Assembly: GCF_014649535.1 (NCBI RefSeq)
Contig: NZ_BMTF01000005.1
Location: forward strand, 2,564 to 66,563
Direction of reading: 5' to 3'
DNA: 64,000 nt
Source of the DNA: Streptomyces gelaticus
GTDB lineage: Bacteria; Actinomycetota; Actinomycetes; Streptomycetales; Streptomycetaceae
The number at the start of each line of letters is the position of its first letter. Position 1 is the stretch's first letter. Under the pieces are notes generated by a model, which was not told where the DNA came from, did not search any database, and was given only the letters and a program-made list of their open reading frames with translations. The position numbers and the translations under genes were made by a program. Below are positions 26,671-40,031 of the stretch, one piece after another.

Positions 26671-26700
26671 TGTGCACAGGCTGTGGACAACAACTTGAAC
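26671..26700. promoter_or_regulatory. DnaA boxes in the dnaA promoter region
   Basis: TGTGGACAA at 26692-26700 is a perfect DnaA box (TTGTCCACA on the minus strand), and TGTGCACAG at 26671-26679 is a close relative 12 bases away. They lie 119-148 bases before the dnaA start in the rpmH-dnaA divergent region. Paired boxes here support DnaA autoregulation, which has been described for Streptomyces. Confidence 0.75.
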
Positions 26701-26818
26701 CACGCGGGTCGCCCTGATTACCGTGGCTGGGTTCCGGTCTTTTCTTCCTGCCTGCCGGTCCCCACCCATCCCGTCCCGAGAACCACACATTCGTGGGACC
26801 AGCGAGAGAGCGTGCCCT

Positions 26819-28624
26819 GTGGCTGACGTACCTGCCGATCTTGCCGCAGTGTGGCCACGAGTGCTGGAGCAACTCCTCGGGGAGGGCCAACAGGGCATCG
26901 AGCCGAAGGACAAGCAGTGGATCGAGCGCTGCCAGCCGCTCGCCCTGGTCGCCGACACCGCGCTGCTCGCCGTCCCCAATGAGTGGGGCAAGCGCGTCCT
27001 GGAGGGCCGGCTCGCGCCGCTCATCAGTGAGACGCTGAGCCGCGAATGCGGCCGCCCGATCCGCATCGCGATCACCGTCGACGACTCCGCGGGCGAGCCT
27101 CCGAGCCCGCCCGCGCCTCCGATGCACCAGCCCCAGTCCCCCCAGCACCGCTACCAGGGGCCACAGCGCGACGAGCGGCAGCACAACGACGCGTACGACG
27201 GCTACGGGCACCGGCCCTCCGACGACGGCATGCCGACCGCCCGGCCCGCCTACCCCGACTACCAGCAGCAGCGCCCCGACCCCGGAGCGTGGCCGCGCAC
27301 CCAGGAGGACCTCTCCTGGCAGCAGCCCCGGCTCGGCGGATTCCAGGACCGCGAGGCCCCCGCGGAACAGTGGCACCAGCCGTACCCCGGCGGCCGCCCC
27401 CAGCAGCCGCAGCACGACTACCGCCCGCAGCCGCCCGAGCACCAGGGTTACGAACAGCAGCGCCCCGAGCACCACGACATCCAGGAGCCCCAACCGCAGC
27501 ACCGGTCGTCCGGCGTCGGCACCGGACGACCCGGCAGCGCCTCCGGACCGATGGGCTCGCAGCCCGCTCCCACGCCCGGCCCCGGCGAGCCGGCGGCCCG
27601 GCTGAATCCGAAGTACCTCTTCGACACCTTCGTCATCGGTGCGTCCAACCGGTTCGCGCACGCCGCGGCGGTCGCGGTCGCCGAAGCCCCCGCCAAGGCG
27701 TACAACCCGCTCTTCATCTACGGGGAGTCCGGGCTCGGCAAGACCCACCTGCTGCACGCCATCGGGCACTACGCCCGCAGCCTCTACCCGGGCACCCGGG
27801 TGCGGTACGTGAGCTCCGAGGAGTTCACCAACGAGTTCATCAACTCGATCCGCGACGGCAAGGGCGACACCTTCCGCAAGCGCTACCGGGATGTGGACAT
27901 CCTGCTCGTCGACGACATCCAGTTCCTCGCGAGCAAGGAGTCGACGCAGGAGGAGTTCTTCCACACCTTCAATACGCTGCACAACGCCAACAAGCAGATC
28001 GTGCTGTCCTCCGACCGGCCGCCCAAGCAGCTGGTGACCCTGGAGGACCGGCTGCGGAACCGGTTCGAGTGGGGTCTGACCACCGATGTGCAGCCGCCGG
28101 AGCTGGAGACGCGGATCGCTATCCTGCGCAAGAAGGCGGTGCAGGAGCAGCTCAACGCCCCGCCGGAGGTGCTGGAGTTCATCGCCTCCCGTATCTCCCG
28201 GAACATCAGGGAGCTGGAGGGGGCGCTGATCCGGGTCACGGCCTTCGCCAGCCTCAACCGTCAGCCGGTGGACCTCGGACTGACCGAGCACGTGCTGAAG
28301 GATCTGATCCCGGGCGGCGAGGACTCGGCTCCGGAGATCACGGCAACGGCCATCATGGCCTCGACCGCGGACTACTTCGGTCTCACGGTGGACGATCTCT
28401 GCGGAACCTCGCGCAGCCGCGTGCTGGTGACGGCCCGACAGATCGCCATGTACCTCTGCCGGGAGCTCACCGATCTCTCCCTGCCCAAGATCGGCGCGCA
28501 GTTCGGCGGCCGCGACCACACGACGGTGATGCACGCGGACCGGAAGATCCGCGCGCTGATGGCGGAGCGCCGTTCCATCTACAACCAGGTCACCGAGCTC
28601 ACCAACCGCATCAAGAACGGCTGA
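26819..28624 (+). CDS. dnaA: Chromosomal replication initiator DnaA
   Basis: About 601 residues. Domain I ([19 protein letters not shown]) is followed by a long Pro/Gln/Arg-rich domain II (~100-255) characteristic of Streptomyces. AAA+ domain III has Walker [18 protein letters not shown] and Walker [11 protein letters not shown]; domain IV carries the DnaA-box-binding signature [13 protein letters not shown] use the GTG at 26819 ([10 protein letters not shown]). The earlier open frame upstream has no conservation. Genes diverge here from rpmH and oriC follows. Confidence 0.97.
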   Translation: MADVPADLAAVWPRVLEQLLGEGQQGIEPKDKQWIERCQPLALVADTALLAVPNEWGKRVLEGRLAPLISETLSRECGRPIRIAITVDDSAGEPPSPPAPPMHQPQSPQHRYQGPQRDERQHNDAYDGYGHRPSDDGMPTARPAYPDYQQQRPDPGAWPRTQEDLSWQQPRLGGFQDREAPAEQWHQPYPGGRPQQPQHDYRPQPPEHQGYEQQRPEHHDIQEPQPQHRSSGVGTGRPGSASGPMGSQPAPTPGPGEPAARLNPKYLFDTFVIGASNRFAHAAAVAVAEAPAKAYNPLFIYGESGLGKTHLLHAIGHYARSLYPGTRVRYVSSEEFTNEFINSIRDGKGDTFRKRYRDVDILLVDDIQFLASKESTQEEFFHTFNTLHNANKQIVLSSDRPPKQLVTLEDRLRNRFEWGLTTDVQPPELETRIAILRKKAVQEQLNAPPEVLEFIASRISRNIRELEGALIRVTAFASLNRQPVDLGLTEHVLKDLIPGGEDSAPEITATAIMASTADYFGLTVDDLCGTSRSRVLVTARQIAMYLCRELTDLSLPKIGAQFGGRDHTTVMHADRKIRALMAERRSIYNQVTELTNRIKNG

Positions 28625-28652
28625 CCGACCACCTCCGCACCGCGCCGCCCCA

Positions 28653-28698
28653 AGGGCGCCCGAAGAGCCCACCCAAGGCTCCTCGGGCGCCCTTTTTC
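28653..28698 (+). terminator. Terminator of dnaA
   Basis: A 17-bp stem with one mismatch (28653-28669 with 28677-28693) is followed by TTTTT. This is the only classical U-tailed terminator that I see in the window. It starts 29 bases after the dnaA stop. Confidence 0.85.
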
Positions 28699-28899
28699 GT
28701 TGCCCGAAGCTGCCCGGAGCCACCCGGAGACCGCGGAAGTCGCCAAGGCCGTCCGGACGCCGCCCCCTGGCCGCCCGGAAACCATCCGAAGTCCTTCCGA
28801 AGGCAGCCGGCAGCCCCCTCGAAGCCCGTCCGGAGACCCTCGAAGGCCCCTCAACGCCCCCTCGAAACCCGTCCCGGCACCCACTCCCAACACCCCGAC

Positions 28900-29460
28900 A
28901 CCACCGCGGTGTTCGAATACCTGCCGCCGGCCGTCCGTTCTCCACAGATCTGGGGAGTTTTCCCCCTCCACAGCCTGGGGATCCGGAAGTTGTCCATATT
29001 GCTTCCACAGGGGTGACTGCCGATACTCCATCAGGCCAGGTCAAGGGCCTGGGGATTTGTGGTCAACAGTGATCCACAGCCTGTGGACAAAATGTTCGTC
29101 CACAGGGGTCTGATGATGTTGTCCACCGGCAGCCCACAGCCCGAGCCATGTTGTCCCCAGCTTCCCGCTGCTTCTCCACACCTCTGTCCACTGTTCGGCA
29201 ACCTGGGACCGCCTTTCACCGCGCCGAGTGAAAGGCGTCACACCAAGAGGGTCGGTTGGGCTGTGGGGAACCTGGGTAAAGCTGGGGACAGCCCTGGGGA
29301 GAAACCCCTCTGTCCTGTGCATCGGGTGTGCAGAACTTTCCCGTGTCCACAGAAGCGCCGTGTTGTCCACCGGTGCCACCCACAGGGGCGGTGGACAAAA
29401 AACCGGACTTGACCTGCGGAAACGACGTTATCCACGGTTTCCACAGGCCCTACTACTACT
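28900..29460. other. oriC: chromosomal replication origin with clustered DnaA boxes
   Basis: The dnaA-dnaN spacer is just over 1 kb and has no gene. It contains many DnaA boxes in both orientations. Best matches: TGTGGACAA at 29082-29090 (perfect, minus), TTGTCCACC at 29119-29127 and 29363-29371, GGTGGACAA at 29390-29398 (minus), TTCTCCACA at 28938-28946 and 29172-29180, TGATCCACA at 29070-29078, TCGTCCACA at 29096-29104, GTGTCCACA at 29343-29351 and TTATCCACG at 29428-29436. Weaker relatives fill the gaps. The G+C content is lower than in flanking genes. The part from 28700 to 28890 has no boxes and consists of degenerate CCCGGAGnCC-like repeats. Confidence 0.93.
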
Positions 29461-29682
29461 GCCACATAGAGTTAGCCCGGAATCCGCTTCGAAGTGGGGC
29501 CTGTGCACAACTCGGCGCCGGAGCTCTCCGAACCTCTTGTCGCGACTTGACCCCGAGCAGCACCGAGTGTCGGTGCCGTACGTCAGACTGGTCCCCGGCG
29601 TCCTTCCTGCCTCGTCGGCGGGAGACGCGATCAGACGACGAAGGCCAGCAGGGCAAGCAAGCAACAGCAGGAGGCGGTTCCG

Positions 29683-30813
29683 GTGAAGATCCGGGTGGAG
29701 CGCGATGTACTCGCGGAGGCTGTGGCCTGGGTGGCCCGTAGCCTCCCGGCCCGTCCGCCGGCGCCCGTTCTTGCGGGCCTTCTGCTGAAGGCTGAGGACG
29801 GGGTCCTCAGCTTCTCCAGCTTCGACTACGAGGTCTCGGCCCGGGTCTCGGTGGACGCCGAGGTCGAGGAGGACGGCACGGTGCTGGTCTCCGGCCGGCT
29901 GCTCGCCGACATCTGCCGCGCCCTTCCCAACCGCCCGGTGGAGATTTCCACAGACGGTGTACGGGCGACCGTGGTCTGCGGCTCCTCGCGATTCACACTC
30001 CACACCCTTCCTGTGGAGGAGTACCCCGCGCTGCCCGAGATGCCGACCGCCACGGGCACCGTCCCCGGCGAGGTCTTCGCCTCGGCCGCCGCCCAGGTCG
30101 CCATCGCCGCGGGCCGTGACGACACGCTGCCGGTGCTGACCGGTGTGCGCATCGAGATCGAGGGCGACACCGTCACCCTGGCCTCGACCGACCGCTACCG
30201 CTTCGCGGTCCGCGAGTTCCTCTGGAAGCCGGAGAACCCCGACGCCTCGGCGGTCGCCCTGGTGCCCGCCAAGACGCTCCTGGACACCGCCAAGGCCCTG
30301 ACCAGCGGTGACACGGTGACCCTGGCGCTGTCCGGCTCGGGTGCCGGTGAGGGGCTGATCGGTTTCGAAGGCGCGGGCCGGCGTACGACCACGCGGCTGC
30401 TCGAGGGCGATCTGCCGAAGTACCGCACGCTCTTCCCCACGGAGTTCAACTCGGTCGCGGTCATCGAGACCGCCCCGTTCGTCGAGGCCGTCAAGCGTGT
30501 GGCTCTGGTCGCCGAGCGGAACACCCCGGTGCGGCTCAGCTTCGAGCAGGGCGTGCTGATCCTGGAAGCGGGCTCCAGCGACGATGCACAGGCTGTGGAG
30601 CGGGTCGACGCGGTGCTGGAGGGCGACGACATCTCGATCGCCTTCAACCCGACCTTCCTGCTGGACGGGCTGAGCGCGATCGACTCCCCGGTTGCCCAGC
30701 TCTCCTTCACGACGTCCACCAAGCCCGCGCTGCTCAGCGGCCGCCCGGCCGTGGACGCAGAGGCGGACGACGCGTACAAGTACCTGATCATGCCGGTCCG
30801 CCTCTCCGGCTGA
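29683..30813 (+). CDS. dnaN: DNA polymerase III beta sliding clamp
   Basis: A 376-residue processivity clamp. N-terminus MKIRVERDVLAEAVAWVARSLPARPPAPVLAGLLL; middle GRDDTLPVLTGVRIEIEGDTVTLASTDRYRFAVREF; C-terminus YKYLIMPVRLSG. GTG start at 29683 with GCAGGAGG upstream. It is directly downstream of oriC, as expected. Confidence 0.97.
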   Translation: MKIRVERDVLAEAVAWVARSLPARPPAPVLAGLLLKAEDGVLSFSSFDYEVSARVSVDAEVEEDGTVLVSGRLLADICRALPNRPVEISTDGVRATVVCGSSRFTLHTLPVEEYPALPEMPTATGTVPGEVFASAAAQVAIAAGRDDTLPVLTGVRIEIEGDTVTLASTDRYRFAVREFLWKPENPDASAVALVPAKTLLDTAKALTSGDTVTLALSGSGAGEGLIGFEGAGRRTTTRLLEGDLPKYRTLFPTEFNSVAVIETAPFVEAVKRVALVAERNTPVRLSFEQGVLILEAGSSDDAQAVERVDAVLEGDDISIAFNPTFLLDGLSAIDSPVAQLSFTTSTKPALLSGRPAVDAEADDAYKYLIMPVRLSG

Positions 30814-30842
30814 CCCGCTCATCGGTTCTGTCACGACGGGTT

Positions 30843-30880
30843 CCCGACGGGCATGCTCGGCGCCGAGCATGCCCGTCGGG
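30843..30880. terminator. 38-bp perfect palindrome between dnaN and gnd
   Basis: Two 19-base arms (30843-30861 and 30862-30880, centre CGGC-GCCG) match perfectly with no spacer. It starts 30 bases after the dnaN stop and most likely ends dnaN transcription, although the lack of a loop is unusual. Confidence 0.65.
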
Positions 30881-30945
30881 CCGTCCCCGGCCGGGCGTAG
30901 GCTCGTCCTTGGGTACGAATCGGCACAACGCTTAAGGAATCTCTG

Positions 30946-31824
30946 ATGGAGCTCGGTCTCGTCGGCCTCGGCAAGATGGGCGGCAACATGCGCGAGCGCA
31001 TCCGCCGCGCAGGCCACACCGTCATCGGTTACGACCGCAACCCGGACGTCTCCGATGTCCACAGCCTCGAAGAGCTTGTGGGCAAGCTGAAGGGTCCCCG
31101 GGTCGTCTGGGTGATGGTTCCGGCCGGAGCTCCGACCCAGGCCACCATCGACGAGCTCGCAGGTCTCCTCTCGCCCGGCGACATCGTCGTGGACGGCGGG
31201 AATTCCCGCTGGACCGACGACGAGAAGCACGCCGTCGAGCTGGGTATCAAGGGCATCGGCTTCGTGGACTGCGGCGTCTCCGGCGGTGTCTGGGGCCTGG
31301 AGAACGGCTACGCGCTGATGTACGGCGGCGACGCCGAGAACGTGGCGAAGGTCCAGCCGATCTTCGACGCGCTGAAGCCCGAGGGCGACTTCGGTTCCGT
31401 CCACGCGGGCAAGGTCGGCGCCGGCCACTTCGCGAAGATGGTCCACAACGGCATCGAGTACGCCATGATGCAGGCCTACGCCGAGGGCTGGGAGCTCCTG
31501 GAGAAGGTCGACTCCGTCACCGATGTGCGCGAGGTCTTCCGCTCATGGCAGGAGGGCACGGTCATCCGTTCCTGGCTGCTCGACCTGGCGGTCAACGCGC
31601 TGGACGACGACGAGCACCTCGACAAGCTCCGTGGCTACGCCGCCGACTCCGGCGAGGGCCGGTGGACGGTGGAGGCCGCGATCGACAACGCGGTGCCGCT
31701 GCCCGCGATCACCGCGTCGCTCTTCGCGCGTTTCGCCTCGCGCCAGGACGACTCCCCGCAGATGAAGATGATCGCCGCACTGCGCAACCAGTTCGGTGGC
31801 CACGCGGTCGAGAACAAGAAGTAA
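30946..31824 (+). CDS. gnd: 6-phosphogluconate dehydrogenase, short (NAD-type) form
   Basis: A 292-residue oxidative decarboxylase of the pentose phosphate pathway. NAD(P) loop [69 protein letters not shown] and the catalytic [23 protein letters not shown]. It is the ~300-residue YqeC/GndA-type subfamily rather than the ~470-residue form. The placement between dnaN and recF is the normal Streptomyces arrangement. Confidence 0.95.
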   Translation: MELGLVGLGKMGGNMRERIRRAGHTVIGYDRNPDVSDVHSLEELVGKLKGPRVVWVMVPAGAPTQATIDELAGLLSPGDIVVDGGNSRWTDDEKHAVELGIKGIGFVDCGVSGGVWGLENGYALMYGGDAENVAKVQPIFDALKPEGDFGSVHAGKVGAGHFAKMVHNGIEYAMMQAYAEGWELLEKVDSVTDVREVFRSWQEGTVIRSWLLDLAVNALDDDEHLDKLRGYAADSGEGRWTVEAAIDNAVPLPAITASLFARFASRQDDSPQMKMIAALRNQFGGHAVENKK

Positions 31825-31909
31825 CCGCAACGGGAAGCGGGCCGGCCCCAGACGTCCGGTCCGCTCCACGAAGCACGGAGCAGGAAGCCGGGAAGGTCGG
31901 CGTACACCC

Positions 31910-33040
31910 ATGCATGTCACGCATCTCTCGCTGGCCGACTTCCGCTCGTACGCCCGGGTCGAGGTGCCTCTCGAACCGGGCGTCACCGCTTTCGTGGGCG
32001 CCAATGGCCAGGGCAAGACGAATCTGGTGGAGGCGGTCGGCTATCTCGCGACGCTCGGCAGCCATCGGGTCTCCTCCGATGCGCCGCTGGTGCGGATGGG
32101 CGCGGACCGGGCTGTCATCCGCGCGGCTGTGACGCAGGGAGAACGGTCGCAGCTGATCGAGCTGGAGCTCAATCCCGGCAAGGCCAATCGGGCTCGTATC
32201 AATAGATCGTCGCAGGTCAGGCCGCGGGACGTGCTGGGGATAGTGCGTACGGTGCTGTTCGCGCCGGAGGATCTGGCGCTGGTCAAGGGGGATCCCGGGG
32301 AGCGCCGGCGTTTTCTCGACGAGTTGATCACGGCGCGTTCGCCGCGGATGGCGGGGGTGCGCTCGGACTACGAGCGGGTGCTGAAGCAGCGCAACACGCT
32401 GCTCAAGTCGGCGGCGATGGCGCGTCGGCACGGCGGCAGGTCGATGGACCTGTCCACGCTCGACGTGTGGGACCAGCATCTGGGCCGGGTGGGTGCGGAG
32501 CTGCTGGCGCAGCGGCTGGATCTGCTCGCGACCCTGCAGCCGCTGGCGGAGAAGGCGTATGCGGATGTCGCGCCGGGCGGTGGCCCGGTGGCGTTGGAGT
32601 ACCGCAGTTCGGTCGGGGCCGGTGTGGAGTCGGCGCGTACCCGCGAGGAGCTGTACGAACTGCTGATCGGCGCCCTGGCGGGGGTGCGCAAGCAGGAGAT
32701 CGAGCGGGGGGTGACCCTGGTCGGTCCGCACCGCGACGATGTGCTGCTGGGGCTGCGCGGGATGCCGGCCAAGGGGTACGCGAGTCATGGTGAGTCCTGG
32801 TCGTATGCGTTGGCGCTGCGGCTGGCTTCGTACGATCTGCTGCGCAGCGAGGGCAATGAGCCGGTGCTGGTGCTGGACGATGTCTTCGCGGAGCTGGACG
32901 CGCGGCGCCGTGAGCGGCTGGCGGAGCTGGTGGCCCCGGGTGAGCAGGTGCTGGTGACGGCCGCGGTGGACGACGACGTTCCGGGTGTGCTGGCGGGGAC
33001 GCGGTACGCGGTGTCCGCCGGTGTGGTGGAGCGGCTGTGA
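31910..33040 (+). CDS. recF: DNA replication and repair protein RecF
   Basis: A 376-residue SMC-like ATPase helping RecA loading at gaps. Walker [27 protein letters not shown], signature region and Walker B/D-loop [24 protein letters not shown] at 31910 begins [15 protein letters not shown], the conserved N-terminus. Its stop overlaps the next GTG by three bases. Confidence 0.96.
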   Translation: MHVTHLSLADFRSYARVEVPLEPGVTAFVGANGQGKTNLVEAVGYLATLGSHRVSSDAPLVRMGADRAVIRAAVTQGERSQLIELELNPGKANRARINRSSQVRPRDVLGIVRTVLFAPEDLALVKGDPGERRRFLDELITARSPRMAGVRSDYERVLKQRNTLLKSAAMARRHGGRSMDLSTLDVWDQHLGRVGAELLAQRLDLLATLQPLAEKAYADVAPGGGPVALEYRSSVGAGVESARTREELYELLIGALAGVRKQEIERGVTLVGPHRDDVLLGLRGMPAKGYASHGESWSYALALRLASYDLLRSEGNEPVLVLDDVFAELDARRRERLAELVAPGEQVLVTAAVDDDVPGVLAGTRYAVSAGVVERL

Positions 33041-33609
33041 ACGGCCGCGGTGAGGGGCCCGGGGAGCCGTCGCTGGAGCGTTCCGGCAGGGGGAAGGCTC
33101 CGGAGCCCTCGGGTGTCGATCTGGCGCGGGTGGCGTTGCGTGCGGCCAAGGAGCAGGCGCGGGCGCGTGGTGCTGCCGCGCAGCAGAAGAAGCAGGCCAG
33201 GCGGGGTGGCGGGCTGCGTTCGGGTGCGCGGGCCGATGGGCGTGATCCCTTGCCGCTGGGTTCTGCGATCAACCGTCTGATCACCGAGCGCGGCTGGGAG
33301 ACGCCTGCGGCGGTGGGCGGGGTGATGGGGCGCTGGCCGCAGATCGTCGGTGAAGATCTGGCCAATCATTGTGTGCCGCTGCGGTACGACGAGGACCCGG
33401 TCGAGCGGGTGCTGACGGTGCAGTGCGACTCGACGGCGTGGGCGACGCAGCTGCGGTTGCTGGCGCCTCAGCTGGTGGCCCGGCTGAACGCGGATCTGGG
33501 GCAGGGCACGGTCCGGTTCATCAAGGTGCTGGGGCCGGGTGGCCCGCAGCGCAGGTTCGGTCCGCTGCGGGCGCCGGGCAGTACGGGTCCGGGCGACACA
33601 TACGGCTGA
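33037..33609 (+). CDS. DUF721 / DciA-like protein
   Basis: A 190-residue protein whose C-terminal part is a DUF721 domain ([38 protein letters not shown]...[26 protein letters not shown]), a family including the helicase-loading factor DciA. The N-terminal ~70 residues are basic and low complexity ([24 protein letters not shown]). It is coupled to recF by GTGA overlap and lies before gyrB, the conserved position in actinobacteria. Confidence 0.88.
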   Translation: MNGRGEGPGEPSLERSGRGKAPEPSGVDLARVALRAAKEQARARGAAAQQKKQARRGGGLRSGARADGRDPLPLGSAINRLITERGWETPAAVGGVMGRWPQIVGEDLANHCVPLRYDEDPVERVLTVQCDSTAWATQLRLLAPQLVARLNADLGQGTVRFIKVLGPGGPQRRFGPLRAPGSTGPGDTYG

Positions 33610-36139
<2,530 letters not shown>

Positions 36140-36185
36140 GTCGGCCGTACCAGCAAGCCGCCGCTCGAAAGGACTTTGACCAGCA

Positions 36186-38810
36186 ATGGCCGACGAGAAC
36201 AACCCTGTGACACCTGAAGAGGAGCCCGCCGTCGCCGGTGTGGGCATGCGTGTCGAGCCCGTGGGGCTCGAAACCGAGATGCAGCGCTCCTACCTGGACT
36301 ACGCGATGTCCGTCATCGTCTCGCGTGCGCTGCCGGACGTGCGGGACGGTCTCAAGCCCGTGCACCGCCGGGTGCTGTACGCGATGTACGACGGCGGCTA
36401 CCGGCCCGAGAAGGGCTTCTACAAGTGCGCCCGTGTCGTCGGTGACGTCATGGGTACGTACCACCCGCACGGCGACTCGTCGATCTACGACGCACTGGTG
36501 CGTCTGGCGCAGCCGTGGTCGATGCGTATGCCGCTGGTGGACTCGAACGGCAACTTCGGTTCTCCGGGCAACGACCCGGCCGCGGCCATGCGGTACACCG
36601 AGTGCAAGATGATGCCGCTGTCCATGGAGATGGTCCGGGACATCGACGAGGAGACCGTCGACTTCCAGGACAACTACGACGGCCGCAACCAGGAGCCCAC
36701 GGTTCTGCCGGCGCGCTTCCCGAACCTGCTGGTCAATGGTTCGGCGGGCATCGCGGTCGGTATGGCGACCAATATCCCGCCGCACAACCTGCGCGAGGTC
36801 GCGGACGGCGCGCAGTGGTACCTGGAGCACCCGGAGGCCTCGCAGGAGGAGCTCCTGGACGCGCTGATGGAGCGGATCAAGGGCCCGGACTTCCCGACCG
36901 GTGCGCTGGTCGTGGGCCGCAAGGGCATCGAGGAGGCGTACCGCACCGGCCGTGGCTCGATCACGATGCGCGCGGTCGTAGCGGTCGAGGAGGTCCAGAA
37001 CCGGCAGTGCCTGGTCGTCACGGAGCTTCCGTACCAGACCAACCCCGACAACCTGGCGCAGAAGATCGCCGACCTGGTGAAGGACGGCAAGATCGGCGGG
37101 ATCGCCGACGTCCGTGACGAGACCTCGTCGCGCACCGGTCAGCGTCTGGTCGTCGTGCTGAAGCGGGACGCGGTCGCCAAGGTCGTTCTGAACAACCTGT
37201 ACAAGCACACCGACCTGCAGACCAACTTCGGCGCCAACATGCTGGCGCTGGTCGACGGTGTGCCGCGCACGCTCTCGATCGACGCGTTCATCCGGCACTG
37301 GGTGACGCACCAGATCGAGGTCATCGTCCGGCGCACGAAGTTCCGGCTGCGCAAGGCCGAGGAGCGGGCGCACATCCTGCGCGGTCTGCTCAAGGCGCTG
37401 GACGCGATCGACGAGGTCATCGCCCTCATCCGGCGCAGCCAGACGGTCGAGGTGGCGCGTGAGGGCCTGATGGGCCTGCTGGAGATCGACGAGCTCCAGG
37501 CGAACGCGATCCTGGAGATGCAGCTGCGCCGGCTGGCCGCGCTGGAGCACCAGAAGATCACGGCCGAGCACGACGAACTCCAGGCGAAGATCAACGAGTA
37601 CAACGCGATCCTGGTGTCGCCGGAGCGGCAGCGGCAGATCGTCAGCGAGGAGCTGGCGGCGCTCGTCGAGAAGTTCGGCGACGACCGGCGCTCCAAGCTG
37701 GTGCCCTTCGAGGGCGACATGTCCATCGAGGACCTGATCGCCGAGGAGGACATCGTCGTCACGATCACGCGCGGCGGCTATGTGAAGCGCACCAAGACGG
37801 ACGACTACCGCTCGCAGAAGCGCGGCGGCAAGGGCGTGCGCGGTACGAAGCTCAAGGAAGACGACATCGTCGACCACTTCTTCGTGTCGACGACGCACCA
37901 CTGGCTGCTGTTCTTCACGAACAAGGGCCGGGTGTACCGGGCGAAGGCGTACGAGCTCCCGGACGCCGGCCGTGACGCCCGCGGTCAGCACGTCGCCAAC
38001 CTGCTGGCCTTCCAGCCGGACGAGCGGATCGCCCAGATCCTGGCGATCCGCGACTACGAGGCCGCGCCGTATCTGATCCTGGCCACGAAGGGCGGTCTGG
38101 TGAAGAAGACCGCGTTGAAGGACTACGACTCGCCGCGTTCCGGTGGTGTCATCGCCATCAACCTCCGGGAGACGGCTGACGGATCGGATGACGAGCTGAT
38201 CGGTGCGGAGCTGGTTTCGGCCGAGGACGATCTGCTGCTCATCAGCAAGAAGGCCCAGTCGATCAGGTTCACCGCGACGGACGACGCGCTGCGCCCGATG
38301 GGCCGTGCCACCTCGGGTGTGAAGGGCATGAGTTTCCGCGAGGGCGACGAACTGCTCTCGATGAATGTTGTCCGGCCGGGTACGTTCGTGTTCACTGCCA
38401 CCGACGGCGGGTACGCGAAGCGGACTCCCGTCGACGAGTACCGGGTTCAGGGCCGCGGCGGTCTGGGCATCAAGGCCGCCAAGATCGTGGAGGACCGGGG
38501 CTCGCTGGTCGGCGCGCTGGTGGTCGAGGAGACGGACGAGATCCTCGCCATCACGCTCGGCGGCGGTGTGATTCGTACGCGAGTCAATGAAGTCAGGGAG
38601 ACGGGCCGTGACACCATGGGCGTCCAACTGATCAATCTGGGCAAGCGCGATGCCGTCGTCGGTATTGCCCGTAACGCCGAAGCCGGTCGAGAGGCCGAAG
38701 AGGTCGAGGGGTCCGAGGACACCGAGACCGCGACGGCGGAGGGTGCCGGGAGCACGGTCGAGGGCAATGTCGAAGGCACGTCGCCTTCGGCAGGGGAGCA
38801 CGAGGAGTAG
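36186..38810 (+). CDS. gyrA: DNA gyrase subunit A
   Basis: An 874-residue topoisomerase subunit. The quinolone region reads [23 protein letters not shown], with Ser and Asp at the positions of E. coli Ser83 and Asp87, i.e. the sensitive form. The catalytic Tyr is in [11 protein letters not shown]. The GyrA box is present as [10 protein letters not shown], and the C-terminal beta-propeller blades are clear. The last ~40 residues are acidic ([16 protein letters not shown]). Confidence 0.97.
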   Translation: MADENNPVTPEEEPAVAGVGMRVEPVGLETEMQRSYLDYAMSVIVSRALPDVRDGLKPVHRRVLYAMYDGGYRPEKGFYKCARVVGDVMGTYHPHGDSSIYDALVRLAQPWSMRMPLVDSNGNFGSPGNDPAAAMRYTECKMMPLSMEMVRDIDEETVDFQDNYDGRNQEPTVLPARFPNLLVNGSAGIAVGMATNIPPHNLREVADGAQWYLEHPEASQEELLDALMERIKGPDFPTGALVVGRKGIEEAYRTGRGSITMRAVVAVEEVQNRQCLVVTELPYQTNPDNLAQKIADLVKDGKIGGIADVRDETSSRTGQRLVVVLKRDAVAKVVLNNLYKHTDLQTNFGANMLALVDGVPRTLSIDAFIRHWVTHQIEVIVRRTKFRLRKAEERAHILRGLLKALDAIDEVIALIRRSQTVEVAREGLMGLLEIDELQANAILEMQLRRLAALEHQKITAEHDELQAKINEYNAILVSPERQRQIVSEELAALVEKFGDDRRSKLVPFEGDMSIEDLIAEEDIVVTITRGGYVKRTKTDDYRSQKRGGKGVRGTKLKEDDIVDHFFVSTTHHWLLFFTNKGRVYRAKAYELPDAGRDARGQHVANLLAFQPDERIAQILAIRDYEAAPYLILATKGGLVKKTALKDYDSPRSGGVIAINLRETADGSDDELIGAELVSAEDDLLLISKKAQSIRFTATDDALRPMGRATSGVKGMSFREGDELLSMNVVRPGTFVFTATDGGYAKRTPVDEYRVQGRGGLGIKAAKIVEDRGSLVGALVVEETDEILAITLGGGVIRTRVNEVRETGRDTMGVQLINLGKRDAVVGIARNAEAGREAEEVEGSEDTETATAEGAGSTVEGNVEGTSPSAGEHEE

Positions 38811-38813
38811 AGC

Positions 38814-39503
38814 GTGAGTGGAGCCACGGGCGCCGGTTCGGCCGCTTCCGGAGCAGGAGCGAACGGTGCCCGTGGCCCTGCCACGGACTCCCAAGGGGGC
38901 ATTGTGACGGACACCCGGGGGCCGCAGCCCCAGTACGAGGGCTATGCGACCGGGCCGTTGCCGGGTGAGCGTGAGCCCGGGCCGGGACAGGCGAGCGGGC
39001 CGTACCACCCGCCGCAGGCATATCCCTCGCCCGCGGGCGGGACGCAGGGCGGCCGGCCGCACGGTGGTGCGCAGGGCGTGGGCGCTGCGCAGGCGGCCCG
39101 GCGGCCGCGGACGGGGGCGCGGACGACTCCGCGTACCCGCAAGGCGCGGCTGCGGGTGGCCAAGGCCGATCCGTGGTCGGTGATGAAGGTCAGCTTCCTG
39201 CTCTCCATCGCGCTCGGCATCTGCACGGTGGTGGCGTCCGCGGTGCTGTGGATGGTGATGGACGCGATGGGCGTCTTCTCCACCGTGGGCGGAACGATCA
39301 GCGAGGCCACCGGGTCGAACGACAGCAACGGCTTCGATCTCCAGTCGTTCCTGTCGCTGCCGCGGGTGCTCATCTTCACCTCGGTCATCGCGGTGATCGA
39401 CGTGGTTCTGGCGACCGCGCTGGCGACGCTGGGCTCCTTCATCTACAACTTGTCGGCGGGTTTCGTGGGCGGTGTCGAGCTCACGCTGGCCGAGGACGAG
39501 TAG
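38814..39503 (+). CDS. DUF3566 transmembrane protein
   Basis: A 229-residue protein. The N-terminal ~115 residues are Gly/Pro/Gln-rich and cytoplasmic, then RKARLRVAKADPWSVMKVSFLLSIALGICTVVASAVLWMVMDAMGVF gives a first TM, and a second TM lies near VLIFTSVIAVIDVVLATALATLGSFIYNLSAGFVGGVELTLAEDE. This matches the DUF3566 family that follows gyrA in actinobacteria. GTG start three bases after the gyrA stop, so the genes are co-transcribed. Function unknown. Confidence 0.92.
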   Translation: MSGATGAGSAASGAGANGARGPATDSQGGIVTDTRGPQPQYEGYATGPLPGEREPGPGQASGPYHPPQAYPSPAGGTQGGRPHGGAQGVGAAQAARRPRTGARTTPRTRKARLRVAKADPWSVMKVSFLLSIALGICTVVASAVLWMVMDAMGVFSTVGGTISEATGSNDSNGFDLQSFLSLPRVLIFTSVIAVIDVVLATALATLGSFIYNLSAGFVGGVELTLAEDE

Positions 39504-39574
39504 GCCGTCGGGTATCGATTTTGGGACTGGCCCCGACGTGCGCTAATCTTCAGAAGTCAGCGCAGCAGCGCGGC

Positions 39575-39651
39575 GGGGCTATAGCTCAGTTGGTTAGAGC
39601 GCATCCCTGATAAGGATGAGGCCACAGGTTCAAATCCTGTTAGCCCCACCA
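39575..39651 (+). tRNA. tRNA-Ile (anticodon GAT)
   Basis: The sequence folds into a standard cloverleaf: acceptor GGGGCTA pairs with TAGCCCC, the anticodon loop CTGATAA has GAT at 39609-39611, and the T loop is GGTTCAAATCC. The 3' CCA is encoded (39649-39651). A tRNA-Ile downstream of gyrA is normal in Streptomyces. Confidence 0.97.
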
Positions 39652-39655
39652 GTAC

Positions 39656-39689
39656 GAAGGCCCCTCACCGGAAACGGTGGGGGGCCTTC
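39656..39689 (+). terminator. Terminator after tRNA-Ile
   Basis: A 15-bp stem with one G-U pair (39656-39670 with 39675-39689) closed by a GAAA tetraloop follows the tRNA by four bases. Confidence 0.8.
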
Positions 39690-39801
39690 GGCGTATCCGG
39701 CTGTCGAGTGGCGGGGTGCGGGGGTGTACGACGGGCTCGTCCGCGGCCGGCGCCGGCGGGACCGTGGATCTGATCCGCCGCCAGGTGCCCGGACCCGCCG
39801 G

Positions 39802-39903
39802 GTGGCTGGGGTCGCCGGGTGGCTGGGGCCGTCGGGTGGCTGGGGTCGCCGGGTGGCTGGGGCCGTCGGGTGGCTGGGGTCGCCGGGTGCCTGGGGCCGT
39901 CGG
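39802..39903. repeat. 17-bp tandem repeat, six copies
   Basis: Six exact-length 17-bp units of GTGGCTGGGGYCGYCGG follow each other. Copies alternate between the GGTCGCCGG and GGCCGTCGG endings, so the array is also three copies of a 34-bp unit; the sixth copy differs by one base (GTGCCTGG). It lies in a gene-free stretch between tRNA-Ile and a small secreted-protein gene. No spacers exist between the units, so it is not a CRISPR. Confidence 0.9.
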
Positions 39904-39975
39904 CGTGTTCGACGGCGCAGAGCCGGCGGGCGACATCGGTTCCAGCGGGCGGGGAAGCCCCTGGACGGCACGGAG

Positions 39976-40010
39976 AAGCCCCCGTCCGGTGTGGACCGGC
40001 CCGGGGGCTT
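39976..40010 (-). terminator. Terminator of the small secreted-protein gene
   Basis: AAGCCCCCG and CGGGGGCTT form the base of a stem that continues as CCGGT/ACCGG after a small bulge. It lies 22 bases after the stop codon of the minus-strand gene at 40032-40403. Confidence 0.65.
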
Positions 40011-40031
40011 CGTGGGTCAGTCGAGCGGCTC

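Noticed and set aside
26534..29044. An 836-codon open frame antisense to dnaA and part of oriC
   Set aside because: Low-complexity shadow of dnaA that also runs across the origin; no domain or ribosome-binding site.
39802..39903. CRISPR array
   Set aside because: Units are contiguous 17-mers without spacers and there are no cas genes.
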